NCBI RefSeq assembly: GCF_030272615.1
Contig: NC_081411.1
Location: 44,591,517 to 44,655,516, forward strand
Length of the DNA stretch: 64,000 nt
Direction: 5' to 3'
Source of the DNA: Cryptomeria japonica
Taxonomy: Eukaryota > Streptophyta > Pinopsida > Cupressales > Cupressaceae
The notes beneath the pieces were generated by a model. It was not told the DNA's origin. It searched no databases and was given only the letters and a program-made list of their open reading frames with translations. This document shows positions 32,271 to 43,250 of this stretch, piece after piece. The position numbers and the translations under genes were made by a program. Within the stretch, counting starts at the first letter, position 1, and every line of letters starts with the position of its first letter.

Positions 32271-34808
32271 TGTTAGAGTTATCTTGTATTAGCTAATAAT
32301 TATTTATTTAATTATTAGTCTATTAAACTCTACGCTTAAGCTAAACTTAGGCATTTAATAAATATTGTAGGTATTTAATAATTGTTCTAATTATTAAATA
32401 CACATTATCCCTTTAGGGTTTCTTTAGGGTTGCACATATTTAGGGTTGCTATTATCCTTTTATAAGGATTGTATTGTACTTGTTAATTAAATTGATTCCC
32501 TTTCTGAATGATAATTTTCTTCTTCAAAGCATTTATGCTTTTTTGCTTTATGTGCTTCCATTCTTCTCTTGTGACAGGTATTTGCATGCAGGTATTCTTG
32601 GGATCTCTGAAGTTGTATTTCCTCAACTTCTTCATGGTATCAGAGCCTACATTTATTGCTGCTTGTTCCTGATTTTTCAGAAGATTTTTTGGAGGAGGGT
32701 TTCAAGTTTTTTTAGAATTTTTTATTGGATCTGGGGTAGCTGTTTTGTTTCTGATCATTTTGGGTTCAAACAGACCTCACTGTTGAGCTTAGAACTCCCC
32801 AAAACCCCCATTTCCATATAAAATTTATAAATTTTTGACAAATTTGGGTTCTAACATTTTTTTCTTTGGTTTTGCCTTTTTTTGGCACGAATTTCGAGAA
32901 ATTCATCAAAAAAATCATTAAAAAAATAAGAGCAGTTTGAGCCAAAAAAGACCTCACCGTTGGCTTCCGAAGGGCATTTCTAGTCATTTTGATATATAAT
33001 TCGACCTATTTCGATGACAAGTGCATCTGGGCCATGATTTTTTCCTTGGCACATTTTACGAGGCACAAAAATCCATACGGCTGTACCTGCAAATGCATCA
33101 GAAAATTTTCGTCGAAAAAAAAAAACAAAACATTATTTTAAATTTTTTTTTTACCCTTTTTATGTCCAAAAATAGGGTTTTTTTTCTTTTGGCCATATCT
33201 TGGGCATACGGAGTCATTTTTCGAAAATGAATAGGCGTCGGAAAGCTGGTTTCGAGCCGAACCTTGTCATGTTGGTAATTTTTCCAATTTCGCTGTTTGA
33301 CTATGTTTTTTTCCAGTCATAGTGGGGTCTCTTTTTTGCACTCCGGGAGCCATAGAATGAGCATCCGAACTTCATTTTTCGAAAACTTTATATCATTGGA
33401 AAGCTTGTTCTATGCACTTTCCAGCCATATGATTTTTATTTCCAGATTTTGCTCCATGCATATTTTATTCAGTTTTTTGCTTTTTAGCACTCTGGTGGAT
33501 ATCTTGGTTGTTTCAGGTCCTGGGATCTCTTCTCTGGGTAGGATGTCTCTATTTTGGTTCTCGTTTCTATTTCCAGTCTTTTTATCATTGTAGCTTCATT
33601 TATGCAAACACACTGAGATAGAGTGTCATCATGCATTGTTTACTTGGGATTGTACATGCACTACTTATAAAGTGCCATGGGGGGGTTGATGTTTGCCTTG
33701 TTTGCCATCTACCGTTGTCCAGTGAGTGTCCCTTCCATGACATTCGCCTCATGATGTGTGTCAAGTGAGTGTTCCTTCCACGACACCATGTACTTTCTCT
33801 GCACCTTCGGTGTTCCTGGTTCTTCATCATATAGTTCTTGTTGGCCGTTCTTTTCAGTGTACCTGTCCCTCTCCTTTTTCAGCATTATGGGGAGGCTTGT
33901 CCTGTTGGTTCTAATGCTTCCTTGGTTTGATTGATCAGCTCTTCAGGCTTTGGTGTCTCATGCCATCTATATCTTCTTCGAGTTCAGTTGTTTGCCTTTG
34001 TTTGCCATCTGATTTGAGTAGTGTCATTTGAGGGCACTCATGCAGATTACAATCTTCTCTACCTGGTCATGTTATATTTCTATGGAGGTTCTTCAGATCA
34101 GCAGCTACTCTTCAACAATGTTTGCATCTATTTCATGCTTCAGTGGTGTTCTTCTTGCTTTTCCATCTTTTTTTGGAGTAGAGTTTTTTCCCATGTGGTT
34201 TTCTCTATTTCTCCAGTTCATAGAGATTTGGTTGTGATTGGGTACCTCATCAGGCCTTGTTGCTGGGACCCAAATTTGCCTTCATCATGTAGTTGCAATT
34301 TTTGCTTCATGCATTTAGTTTTTTAGCTACTCCCTAAGTTTATCTTAAGGGGGGGTCTTAGAGTTATCTTGTATTAGCTAATAATTATTTATTTAATTAT
34401 TAGTCTATTAAACTCTACACTTAAGCTAAACTTAGGCATTTAATAAATATTGTAGGTATTTAATAATTATTAGTCTATTAAACTCTACGCTTAAGCTAAA
34501 CTTAGGCATTTAATAAATATTGTAGGTATTTAATAATTATTTATTTAATTATTAGTCTATCTAATTATTAAATACACATTATCCCTTTAGGGTTTCTTTA
34601 GGGTTGCACATATTTAGGGTTGCTATTATCCTTTTATAAGGATTGTATTGTACTTTTTAATTAAATTGATTCCCTTTCTGAATGATAATTTTCTTCTTCA
34701 GAGCATTTATGCTTTTTTGCTTTATGTGCTTCCATTCTTCTCTTGTGATAGGTATTTGCATGCAGGTGTTCTTGGGATCTCTAAAGTTGTATTTCCTCAA
34801 CTTCTTCA
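32271..34808 (+). mobile_element. Non-coding Copia-type element (LARD/TRIM-like) nested in the LTR element
   Basis: The LTRs are 32271-32634 (TGTTAGAGTT...CTTCTTCA) and 34356-34808, flanked by AGGAG (32266-32270 and 34809-34813). The primer binding site TGGTATCAGAGC is at 32635-32646 and the polypurine tract TAAGGGGGGG at 34346-34355. The 1.7-kb interior has no recognisable gag or pol, so it is non-autonomous. The 3' LTR is longer because of an internal duplication of roughly 90 bp. Its first bases are TC rather than TG. Confidence 0.9.
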
Positions 34809-35774
34809 AGGAGAGGTACAAGGATTATGATCTCCAAGATTGCGATCTAGAAAAGCCTTAAGGTGATTAACATATGAAATATATTTTGTTAATAACATCA
34901 CCATAATGCAACATAAATGATATATGAAAGCTTTGAGATCAAATTGAAAAGGAAATGACTTTGAAATCCTAACAACACAATATGACAAAGTACTATGAAT
35001 GAAAAGAAGCAACATGAAATAAAAGAAGCCATTATCCAACACATGATTGTAATAAATATATGTGAAAAATAATGTAATCATATGTGAAATAGCAAATAAA
35101 TCTAGTCCATTGATTGCCATTGAAAGTCTCTTAATTAAAATCTTAATTTGCTGAAAAAGAAGATAAAAAATTAGGACCCTTTTATGAAAGTTAATTTAAA
35201 AGGTGAGAGTGTTGAAATTTGAATTTGTGTTCAACCTTAAGAGGTGTAAAAATTGATAAAGTTTACCAATTTCTTGGATTTAAGAAAAACAATATAGTCA
35301 ATTCCAACCCCCAAAATTTTGGGAAAAAAACTAGGGACCGGGGGCAAGTTGTAACCGGTTCGACCAACTTTTTCTGAAATTTTTCAGGGATGATAGAAAT
35401 TATGATTTTATTGCAGATTAAAAAAACAGCTGATTTGGAGATGTCTAGATAGGTCAAATTAGCAGTCAAAGGTCAAAATGAGAGATTCTTAAAAATTAGG
35501 GTTTTGTTGTTTAACCACTTAATTTTCAAAATGAAAAGATAGTTTTGAATTGCAATTTTGAAATAGAAATCAAATCTAAAATAAGCAACTAAAATGCTAA
35601 TTTTCACAAGCTTAATTTCCTCAAAATGAAAAATTAGGGTTTTTTATGCAATTAACCTCTAAAATTTGCAAAAAGATCAAACTTGGAAATGAAAATTTGA
35701 AATTCAAATTGAAATTATTCAGATCTAACAATAAGAAATCAAAATTAAGGTGTAAGACGTTGGGTTCACCAAAA

Positions 35775-36414
35775 TGTAAAGTGGAAAATTGGATCGTAGT
35801 GGTTCCCCACATAGGAGAGAGAAAGGAACCCACTAGGATGATTTTCACTTGGGAGATACTTTACATTCAAAAGAGGGGTTGAATCCACTAGATCCAAATC
35901 CAAGGGGAATAAGGATGTGAATGCTAAGTGGATTGCAAGTGTTGGAATATGATTTACCCTCTTTTGTAAATAGATATGTTGACTTGTTGACTATTCAAAA
36001 AATGAAGATAAAATGGATGAAATAAGGAGCTACCGATTCTAGATTGCGCTATAACTTAGGATCTGAGATATTTAGATTGATACAGATCTGCCCTATAAAT
36101 TTGGAGAAGTCATCAGGACTGGGTTGAAGTTGCACCAGGTCCTCCAAAAAATCCACATGCTGAAAAGGGTTTTTCCGTCTCTGAAAAATGAAGCTTAAAC
36201 ATGCAATTACAGTCGTGCACCTACAACCTACACACAAAAAAGAGAGGAAGAATGGTTGTACATAGGGTCATAGGGTGGAAAAAGAGGTGAAACTGGAGGA
36301 GATTTGGAAGGATGATGCAGAAAGGGGTCCCAATTGAGTAGGGAGATGCAGTCGCTAAGGTGAGGACCTAGAACGTAGTTAAAATTGCCAAGGTCGCAAT
36401 TTTATGATGCTACA
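35775..36414 (-). repeat. 5' LTR of the satellite-inserted element
   Basis: On the minus strand it begins TGTAGCATCATAAAATTGCG and ends CTTTACA, directly before the primer-binding-site-like TTTTGGTGAACCCAACG (35758-35774). Confidence 0.9.
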
Positions 36415-38060
36415 GGGTCATATGGTGTGCTAACACACGTGTGGCCCCTTAGTTACCCTTATGACCCCTAACGACACCATATGACTCCTAAGGACACCAT
36501 ATGACCAGTCTAAACACCATATGAATGTCCTAAGGGATCATATGGTGTCCTAAAAGGTCATGTCATGTATTAGGATGTTAAAGGGGTCATATGGTGTCTT
36601 GAGAGGTCATATGGTGTCCAAAGGGGTCATATGGTGTACCAGGATATTAAAAGGGGTCATATGGTGTCCTAAGGGGTCATATAATGTTCTAAGGGGTCAT
36701 ATGGTGTCTTGAAGGGTCATATAGTGTCCTAAGAGGTGATATGGTGTTCTAAGTGGTCATATAATATCCTAAGTGGCCATATAATGTCCTAAGTGGTCAT
36801 TTTAGTGTTGTTAGGGGTCATATGGGGTCCTAAGGGGTCACACATGTGTTAGAACACCATATGACCCATTAGGATATCATATTGTCCTAAGGGGTTATAT
36901 GGTGTCCTAAGGGGTCATATGAAATCCTGAAGGGTTATATAGTGTCCTAAGGGTCATATGGTGTTCTAAGGGGTCATATAATGTCCTAAGTGGGCATATA
37001 GTATCGTTAGGAGTCATATGGGGTCACACATGTGCTAGCACACCATATGACCCATTAGGACATCATATTATCCTAAGGGGTCATGTCGTGTACTGGGATG
37101 TTAAAAGGGGTCATATGGTGTTGTTATTGGTCATATGGGCTACACATGTGTTAGGACACCATATGACCCCATAGTATGGGGTTATATGGTGTCCTAAGGG
37201 GTCATGTCAAGTACTAGGATGTTAAAAGGGGTTATATGGTATCTTGAGGGGTTATATGGTTTCCTAAGGTGTTATATGGTGTTGTCAGGGGTCATATGGG
37301 TTTCTAAGGGGTGACACATGTGTCAGAACACCATATGACCCTTTAGAAGATCATATTGTCCTAAGGGGTAATATGGTATCCTAAAGGGTCATATGGTGAC
37401 CTAAGGGGTCATGCCATGGACTAGGATGTTAAAAGGGGTCATATGGTGTCCTAAGGGGTCATGTTGTGTACTAGGATATCAAAAGGGGTCATATGGTGTT
37501 CTAAGGGTTCATATAGCTTCGTTAGGGGTCATATAGGTTCTTAAGGGGCTGCACATGTGTTATAACACCATATGACCCCTTAGGACACTATATGACCCAT
37601 TAGGATCCATCATATTGTACTAAAGGGTCATACGATGTCTTAAGGGATCATGTTTGCACTAGGATGTTAAAAGGGGTCATATAGTATCCCGAGGGGTCAT
37701 ATGGTTTCCTAAGGGGTTATATGGTGTCGTTAGGGGTCATATGAGGTCCTAAGGTGCGACACATGTGTTAGAACACCATATGACCTTTAGGACACCATAT
37801 GACCCCTTAGGACACCATATGACCCATTAGGACATCATATTTTCCTAGGGGGTCATATGGTGTCCTAAGGGGTCATGTTGTGTACTAGGATGTTAAACGG
37901 GTTCATATGGTGTCCTAAGGGGTCATTTTGTGTACGAGGATGTTAAAGGGGTAATATGGTGTTGTTAGGGGTCATATGGTGTTGATAGGGGTGATATGGG
38001 TTCTGAAGGGGCCACACGTGTTATAACACCATATGACCCCATAGGACACCATAAGAGAGA
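36415..38060. repeat. Orientation-flipping 20-bp satellite, right block
   Basis: A continuation of the 27072-27892 array with the same 20-bp unit and the same two pivot types. ACACATGTGT-type pivots recur at about 36842, 37028, 37145, 37317, 37552 and 37760, and CATCATATT-type pivots at about 36870, 37062, 37343, 37612 and 37832, giving a higher-order period of roughly 200 bp. Some units have a CTAGGATGTTAAAAGGGGTC variant that foreshadows the second satellite. Confidence 0.9.
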
Positions 38061-38114
38061 TAATATTGAAAAGGATAAAAGGGGAAAAAGGGAGAGAGGT
38101 CCTAAAAAGACTTA

Positions 38115-38116
<2 letters not shown>

Positions 38117-38208
<92 letters not shown>
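38117..38208. repeat. Long GA microsatellite
   Basis: About 90 bp of uninterrupted (AG)n separating the two satellite types. Purine-only on the plus strand. Confidence 0.95.
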
Positions 38209-38211
<3 letters not shown>

Positions 38212-38790
38212 TACTAGGATGTCTTAAGGGCCTCAAGATGTACTAAGGGCCTGGCTTATGTAATAGGATGTCTTAAGGGGCCTAGGATGTACTAAGGGGT
38301 CATATGATTTTTCTTAATAGGTCCTAGGATTTACTAAGGGTTCCTAGGATGTACTAAGATGTCCTAAGGGGTGGTATGATGTCTTAAGATGTACCACTTG
38401 GGGTCCTAGGTGTCCTAAGGGGTCAATACATGTCCTAGGATCTACTAAGGGGTTGCGCGAGTCTTAAGATCTCTTACAACGTACTAAGGGGTCGTATGGT
38501 ATCTTAAGAGGTCCTAGGATGTACTAAGGGGTCCTAGGTGTCTTAAGGGGTCAAAATATGTCCTAGCATGTACTAAGGGGTCCTATAATGTTTTGATAGG
38601 TCCTAGGATATACTAAGGGGTCGTAAGTGTCTTAAGGGGTCAAAATATGTCCTAGCATGTACTAAGGGGTCCTATAATATCTTGATAGGTCCTAGGATAT
38701 ACCAAGTGGTCCTAAGTGTCTCAAGGGTCCATAGGTGTCTTAAGAGGTCCTAAGATGTACCAAGGGGTTCTAGGATAACATTTTAACATC
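38209..38790. repeat. Second satellite with CCTAGGATGTACTAAGGGGT units
   Basis: Irregular units of about 20-23 bp with core CCTAGGATGTACTAAGGGGT and variants. It shares the CTAAGGGGTC half with the first satellite but lacks CATATGGTGT. Orientation appears constant. It fades into an AT-rich stretch with ACATTTATACATAACATT repeats to about 38870. Confidence 0.8.
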
Positions 38791-38899
38791 TAACTATACA
38801 TGTATAACATTTATACATAACATTGAAAACATCTAGAATGTATACATAACATTTAAACATATAAGAAAGAAATTTAAGCATTTAAGCATCTAACTAAGT

Positions 38900-39150
38900 A
38901 GGTAGGGAGAGAGAGATAAAGAGGTATATAAAGAGAAATATAGGTAGAGAGGGAGTTTGGGGAGGTGCATAGAAAGAGAGAGGAGACAAAGAGTAGAGAG
39001 TTAAGGATGTGTGAGAGAGAGAGGTGGAGAGATAGATATAGATTTTGGGAGAGAGAGGCGGAGAGGGATAGAGGAAGAGTAATATGGAAAGAGATAGGTC
39101 TAGAGCTTGAGGACGATAAAGAGAGTGATATAGAGAGTGTGATAAAATGC
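38900..39150. repeat. Purine-rich GA/GGA tract
   Basis: About 250 bp dominated by GAGAGA, GGAGA and GATAGA on the plus strand. Open frames on both strands are low complexity. Confidence 0.8.
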
Positions 39151-39421
39151 TGATAGGAGCCCGCTGATTGCTAGAATTTGATTGTCTGAAAATATATTTA
39201 GATCTTCTAAAATTTAGAATTTGCATTATAACTCCTAGAGATCTGAAACCACTCTCAAACATCCTACCAATATATACATGAAAATTAACTTAAAGTATAA
39301 GAAAGAAAAAAGACAAAGGGAAATGTGACTTATACTTAAATGTTATATTTCATGTATATATAGCTTATTTTTAATAAGAAAAACAAATAATAAAAAAAAG
39401 GAAACATGATCCTGTTTTCAA

Positions 39422-39597
39422 AATGGGATCCCATTCAAGATCCCATTTTATTTAAAAATGGGATCCCATTCTATTTTTAAAATGGGATCCCATTTTCTTT
39501 TTTATTTTTAATTATTGAAAATAACAAAACGGGATCCCGTATCCTAAATGGTAAACGGGATCCTGTATACTAAATGGTAAACGAGATCCCGTTTCTA
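39422..39597. repeat. Cluster of GGGATCCC palindromes
   Basis: At least four complete copies of the palindrome around GGGATCCC plus degenerate ones. The left copies read AATGGGATCCCATT and the right ones AACGGGATCCCGT, that is, the CpG on each side is TG/CA in the left group. A CTAAATGGTAAACGGGATCC unit repeats on the right. Confidence 0.85.
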
Positions 39598-42500
39598 AAA
39601 ATTTTGAATTTTGGCCCAGTTGTTCCTTTGGATTTTGGCTTGGTAAATGGCTTGGAGTGCCTACCCTCTGGCTTGGACCTGGTTTGACTTGCAACTTGAA
39701 GGCCACACCAATCTTCATATAAAATAATGACTTCAAAAATATATTCGAACACCAAATTTTCTGATTTTTTTTAAACAAGGAAAACCCATTATAGTAAAGA
39801 CTATCTAGATTCCAAATATATAATTTTATAAAAAAATGGTTTAATATTTTTAAAAAAAAATAATTTCTAATGAAAGAGGTCCATAAACTTGAAATAACAA
39901 GGTTTTTTAGTTTTTTAATAACTTTTTTGTCTTTAAGTTTTTTGAACAAAAAATTATATGGCATCAAAATAGAGACAATTCTATATAGTTTAAAATAAAA
40001 AAATAAAAAATGTTAAGTTTTGGTCAAATTATGCTTGCCGTACACGAGTATTTTTCAAAATAATGATTATGCCCAATAGAAAATTAATAAAAACAAGATG
40101 CAGAAAAAAATTACAAAAAAATATCCTCATCAAAGGTGAGTGAGTTACAAATATTTTCACAAAAGGATTCAAAAAAATAATTTCATTTAGGTCAAATTAT
40201 GCTTGCGTATACGAGCATGGTATGGTCCTGAAAAGTGACTTTTAAACTATAGGTTTTATAAATGCCTATTTAAACTTAAATTTTAAGATCTAGGTATTAA
40301 AATAAATTACATATTTGGAAAGAAGACTTCGAGCACTACATTTTCCATTACTAACATTTTTCAAGATTCATTCTTTAAGTGCTTCAAATTTTTAGGTCAA
40401 ACATAATGAAATCTAAAAAATAGAGAAAACACTTCCACTTTTTGGCCAAAAAGTGGACTCAACTTCTTGCAGTCACCCTAATTTAAGCCTCTCCACATAA
40501 TTAATCAATTTAATTGCACGAGTCCCTTTCCTCTTAAAATTAATTAAATCAAATTCAATTAATTTTATCACTATAGTCCCATTATTAATTTATCAAAATT
40601 AATTATTCCCCATTCTTCTAAAGTCATCTCAATCATTAATTCTTCTAAATTCCTCTTAGTTAATTAATTAACTTAATTCATGTGATTCCTAAAAATCACT
40701 TCTCCCAGTCCTCACTTAACTTAATTAATTCTTCTTTAATCATGGTTACCATTATTCCTCAATTTTAAATTAATCCACTCATTCTCTCTCCTCATGTCAC
40801 ATCCTCCTATCTTTCCCACTTTCATTCTAATCCATCATTAAGCCACCTAATCATTCTCCTTAATCATTTGCACATCCCTAATCACTTTCATCCTTTATCC
40901 ATTTATTCTTCCCACACATCCTCTTATTTTGGAATTTTTAATTCCTCCTATCTCCCCCTAAGGAATTTTATATTCTTTTTTCTCTTCCCAATGTCCTTGG
41001 AGCTCTTTCCCATGAACCTTGAGAGGTGTGGAGACAAGAAATGTACATCTCATGAATCCCACACCTTGTCCTTTCAATCCTTTCCTCCATTTCAAATCAA
41101 TCTCAACCCTTCATTTTGAAATCAATCTTGGCTCTCCATTTTTGCCTCCTCGAATCTATAAATTGGAGTTTCTTCCCCTCATTTCTATATCCACTTTTCA
41201 TACATCCTTATGGTAGCCTTTTATCTACTCATCATCACATTATCATAATGTCATTTCGATTTCAAAATAAATATCCATATTTCATCCATATACACTCATC
41301 CACAATATGTTGTTATGCTATTTGAGAGCATTCCACATTCACTCCATCTCTCTCCCACTCTCCATTAGTCAAACTTTGGAGTTAGCAAAGTTCATGGAGA
41401 TGAGGAGGACAAGGAAGAGTTATTTGCAATGGGAGCTTCATGAGTATACTTTATTTTATGTTGTTTATCTCTCATTATGCTTTCATTTCAAATATTTCTT
41501 GATAATTTACTTAAAATGGTTTGATTTGCTTGACTAATCATACTAACCATTTTATAATGTTACAAGGTCAGCTTTCCCAAAATGGCAAATCAGGACTAAT
41601 TAATAGTTTAGAAAATCAAATCAAATTTGATGACTTGGTTAAGTATAGAATTTTATTTTATCACAAAAGGTATGGAAATTAATTATTTTACCAATATCAG
41701 GCATTAGAAATTGGGAAGCAATAGATGGTTTATTATTTGGCATCTTGAAGCTAAGACAAGTTTTGACAAATGGCAAAATGCATACGAGAACGAAGAAAAT
41801 AAAGCACACTTAGAAAGAGGAGTTACATGCACTTAATACAAGGTAATGTTTCTCTTTAGTCATGGGTTTTTGTCCCAACTTGGGTTTTGGAGCAGTTTCC
41901 AATAAGAAGGGCTTTTGGCTTTGTTTTGCATCATTCTTGTTGTAGATTTTAGCTATTTTTTGGCTATTGTTTAGATGCCATCAAAATTGTGGAGAAGGAG
42001 GCTCAAGAATGAAATTTTTGATGGTTTACAAGTGGAATAAGCATTGTATTCAGAGGTTCACTAGGGTGTAGTTTCACACAAAGATTACCATTGTGCCAAA
42101 AGGTTAAGATTTCATAGTTTTCTTATGCATTTTGGTGAGGGTTTGCTTGTAGTTTGTGTTTGTAGTTTTGGGTTTTCATTCTCAGATTAATATAGATATT
42201 ATGAAATATTAGAGGCTTGATTTACTATATTTTCATTACTATAATTCAAATTTTAACTGAGATTAGATATTGTGAGTTTGGTTAAGGTTCATTATAGATA
42301 ATGTAGATTTGCAGGGAGTATTTTGGGTATCTTTGTAGCCTGTTACAAAAGTCTATTGGCAGCCTCGAGGAAATGGATTTTATATTTTTGATTTTTTTTT
42401 TCATGAACTTTTACAATAAATATTTTATTTATAAGATTGGTGAAGTTTGCCTAAAATAGTGTTGTTTGGTAGTGCTTGTGAGCACCATATTTTGCTTTTA

Positions 42501-43250
42501 GATTTGAGTAAGTGTTGCATTATTTTGTTTTGTGTAATATCATTTTATAATAGTAAAAAAAGTGTTATTCATTGCTGCAAATCTATTAACTCATTTACAC
42601 ATTAGTTTTTATATATTTATTTGCATACCAACTGTGATTGTTCAATCAAATCCATTGTCAATGTTAGATGCATGTCTAGATTTTGGGAAAACATAAATTT
42701 TAAGGTTTTAATTATACAATTTATTTTCAAGAGATATTACAACTAATAAAATGTAACTGAGAGAATAATACATTGATATATATAGAAGATAGATGTAGTA
42801 GAATAGAAACCAACATATAGGATTTTATGTTATTGTTGGGCACATTTAATTGACTAAAATATTTGGGAAGAAGTATAATAGTCCTCTTAGGTTCTAAACC
42901 ATTCCTTAACTCAAGATTCAAGTGGTAACTACAAATTTGCTCAATATAAACATATGAAGGAACTCTTGATCTATATGTTACATATTCATACCAAATATTA
43001 AAAAGAATATTTAAACCAAATATTAAAAAGAATATTTAAACTAACTAGTGTGAAACATTTTATTATGGAATTATATTTGTCATATACAATTACATTTGAT
43101 GATTCCACAAGCACACCATCAAAATATTGTATGTTGTGGAAGTTCAAAAAATATTATGATATATGCTTTAGTTATGCATATGCAACGATAGTTATGTTCT
43201 ACCTATATTACATAACTATTATTTTTAGTTGTTGTACAACATAATTTATT
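39598..43250. other. Intergenic sequence, possible LTR remnant at 40400-41560
   Basis: No gene was recognised. TCAAATTATGCTTGC recurs at about 40025 and 40193. From 40430 the sequence is pyrimidine-rich with a TATAAATTGGAG at about 41157, resembling an LTR promoter region in plus orientation, but no paired repeat, primer binding site or target duplication was found. From 41560 to 43250 I see only AT-rich sequence and a 26-bp direct duplication near 42993-43040. Confidence 0.4.

Larger units (their letters stand above)
27893..36414 (-). mobile_element. LTR retrotransposon with gag-like but no visible pol, inserted in the satellite
   Basis: The LTRs are 27893-28521 (629 bp) and 35775-36414 (640 bp), both TG...CA, flanked by a 5-bp target duplication GGGTC (27888-27892 and 36415-36419). 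Direction is minus: next to the right LTR the minus strand reads TTTTGGTGAACCCAACG, a plausible primer binding site, and next to the left LTR it reads AAAGTGGGGACTAAA, a polypurine tract. The interior has gag-like frames (31143-32244), a 66-bp tandem array (29217-29760), GA microsatellites, and a nested element (32271-34808). No protease, integrase or reverse transcriptase was seen, so it would be non-autonomous (TR-GAG or LARD-like). Confidence 0.85.

Noticed and set aside
32400-32455. TTTAGGG-like telomeric repeats
   Set aside because: Only three irregular occurrences, within an LTR and repeated in its partner LTR at about 34590.
27072-38060. CRISPR-like array appearance of the 20-bp units
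   Set aside because: Units are contiguous without unique spacers, orientation flips, and the context is a plant genome.
38894-39262. 122-aa minus-strand ORF rich in Ser, Leu and Tyr
   Set aside because: Translation of a GA/TC low-complexity tract.
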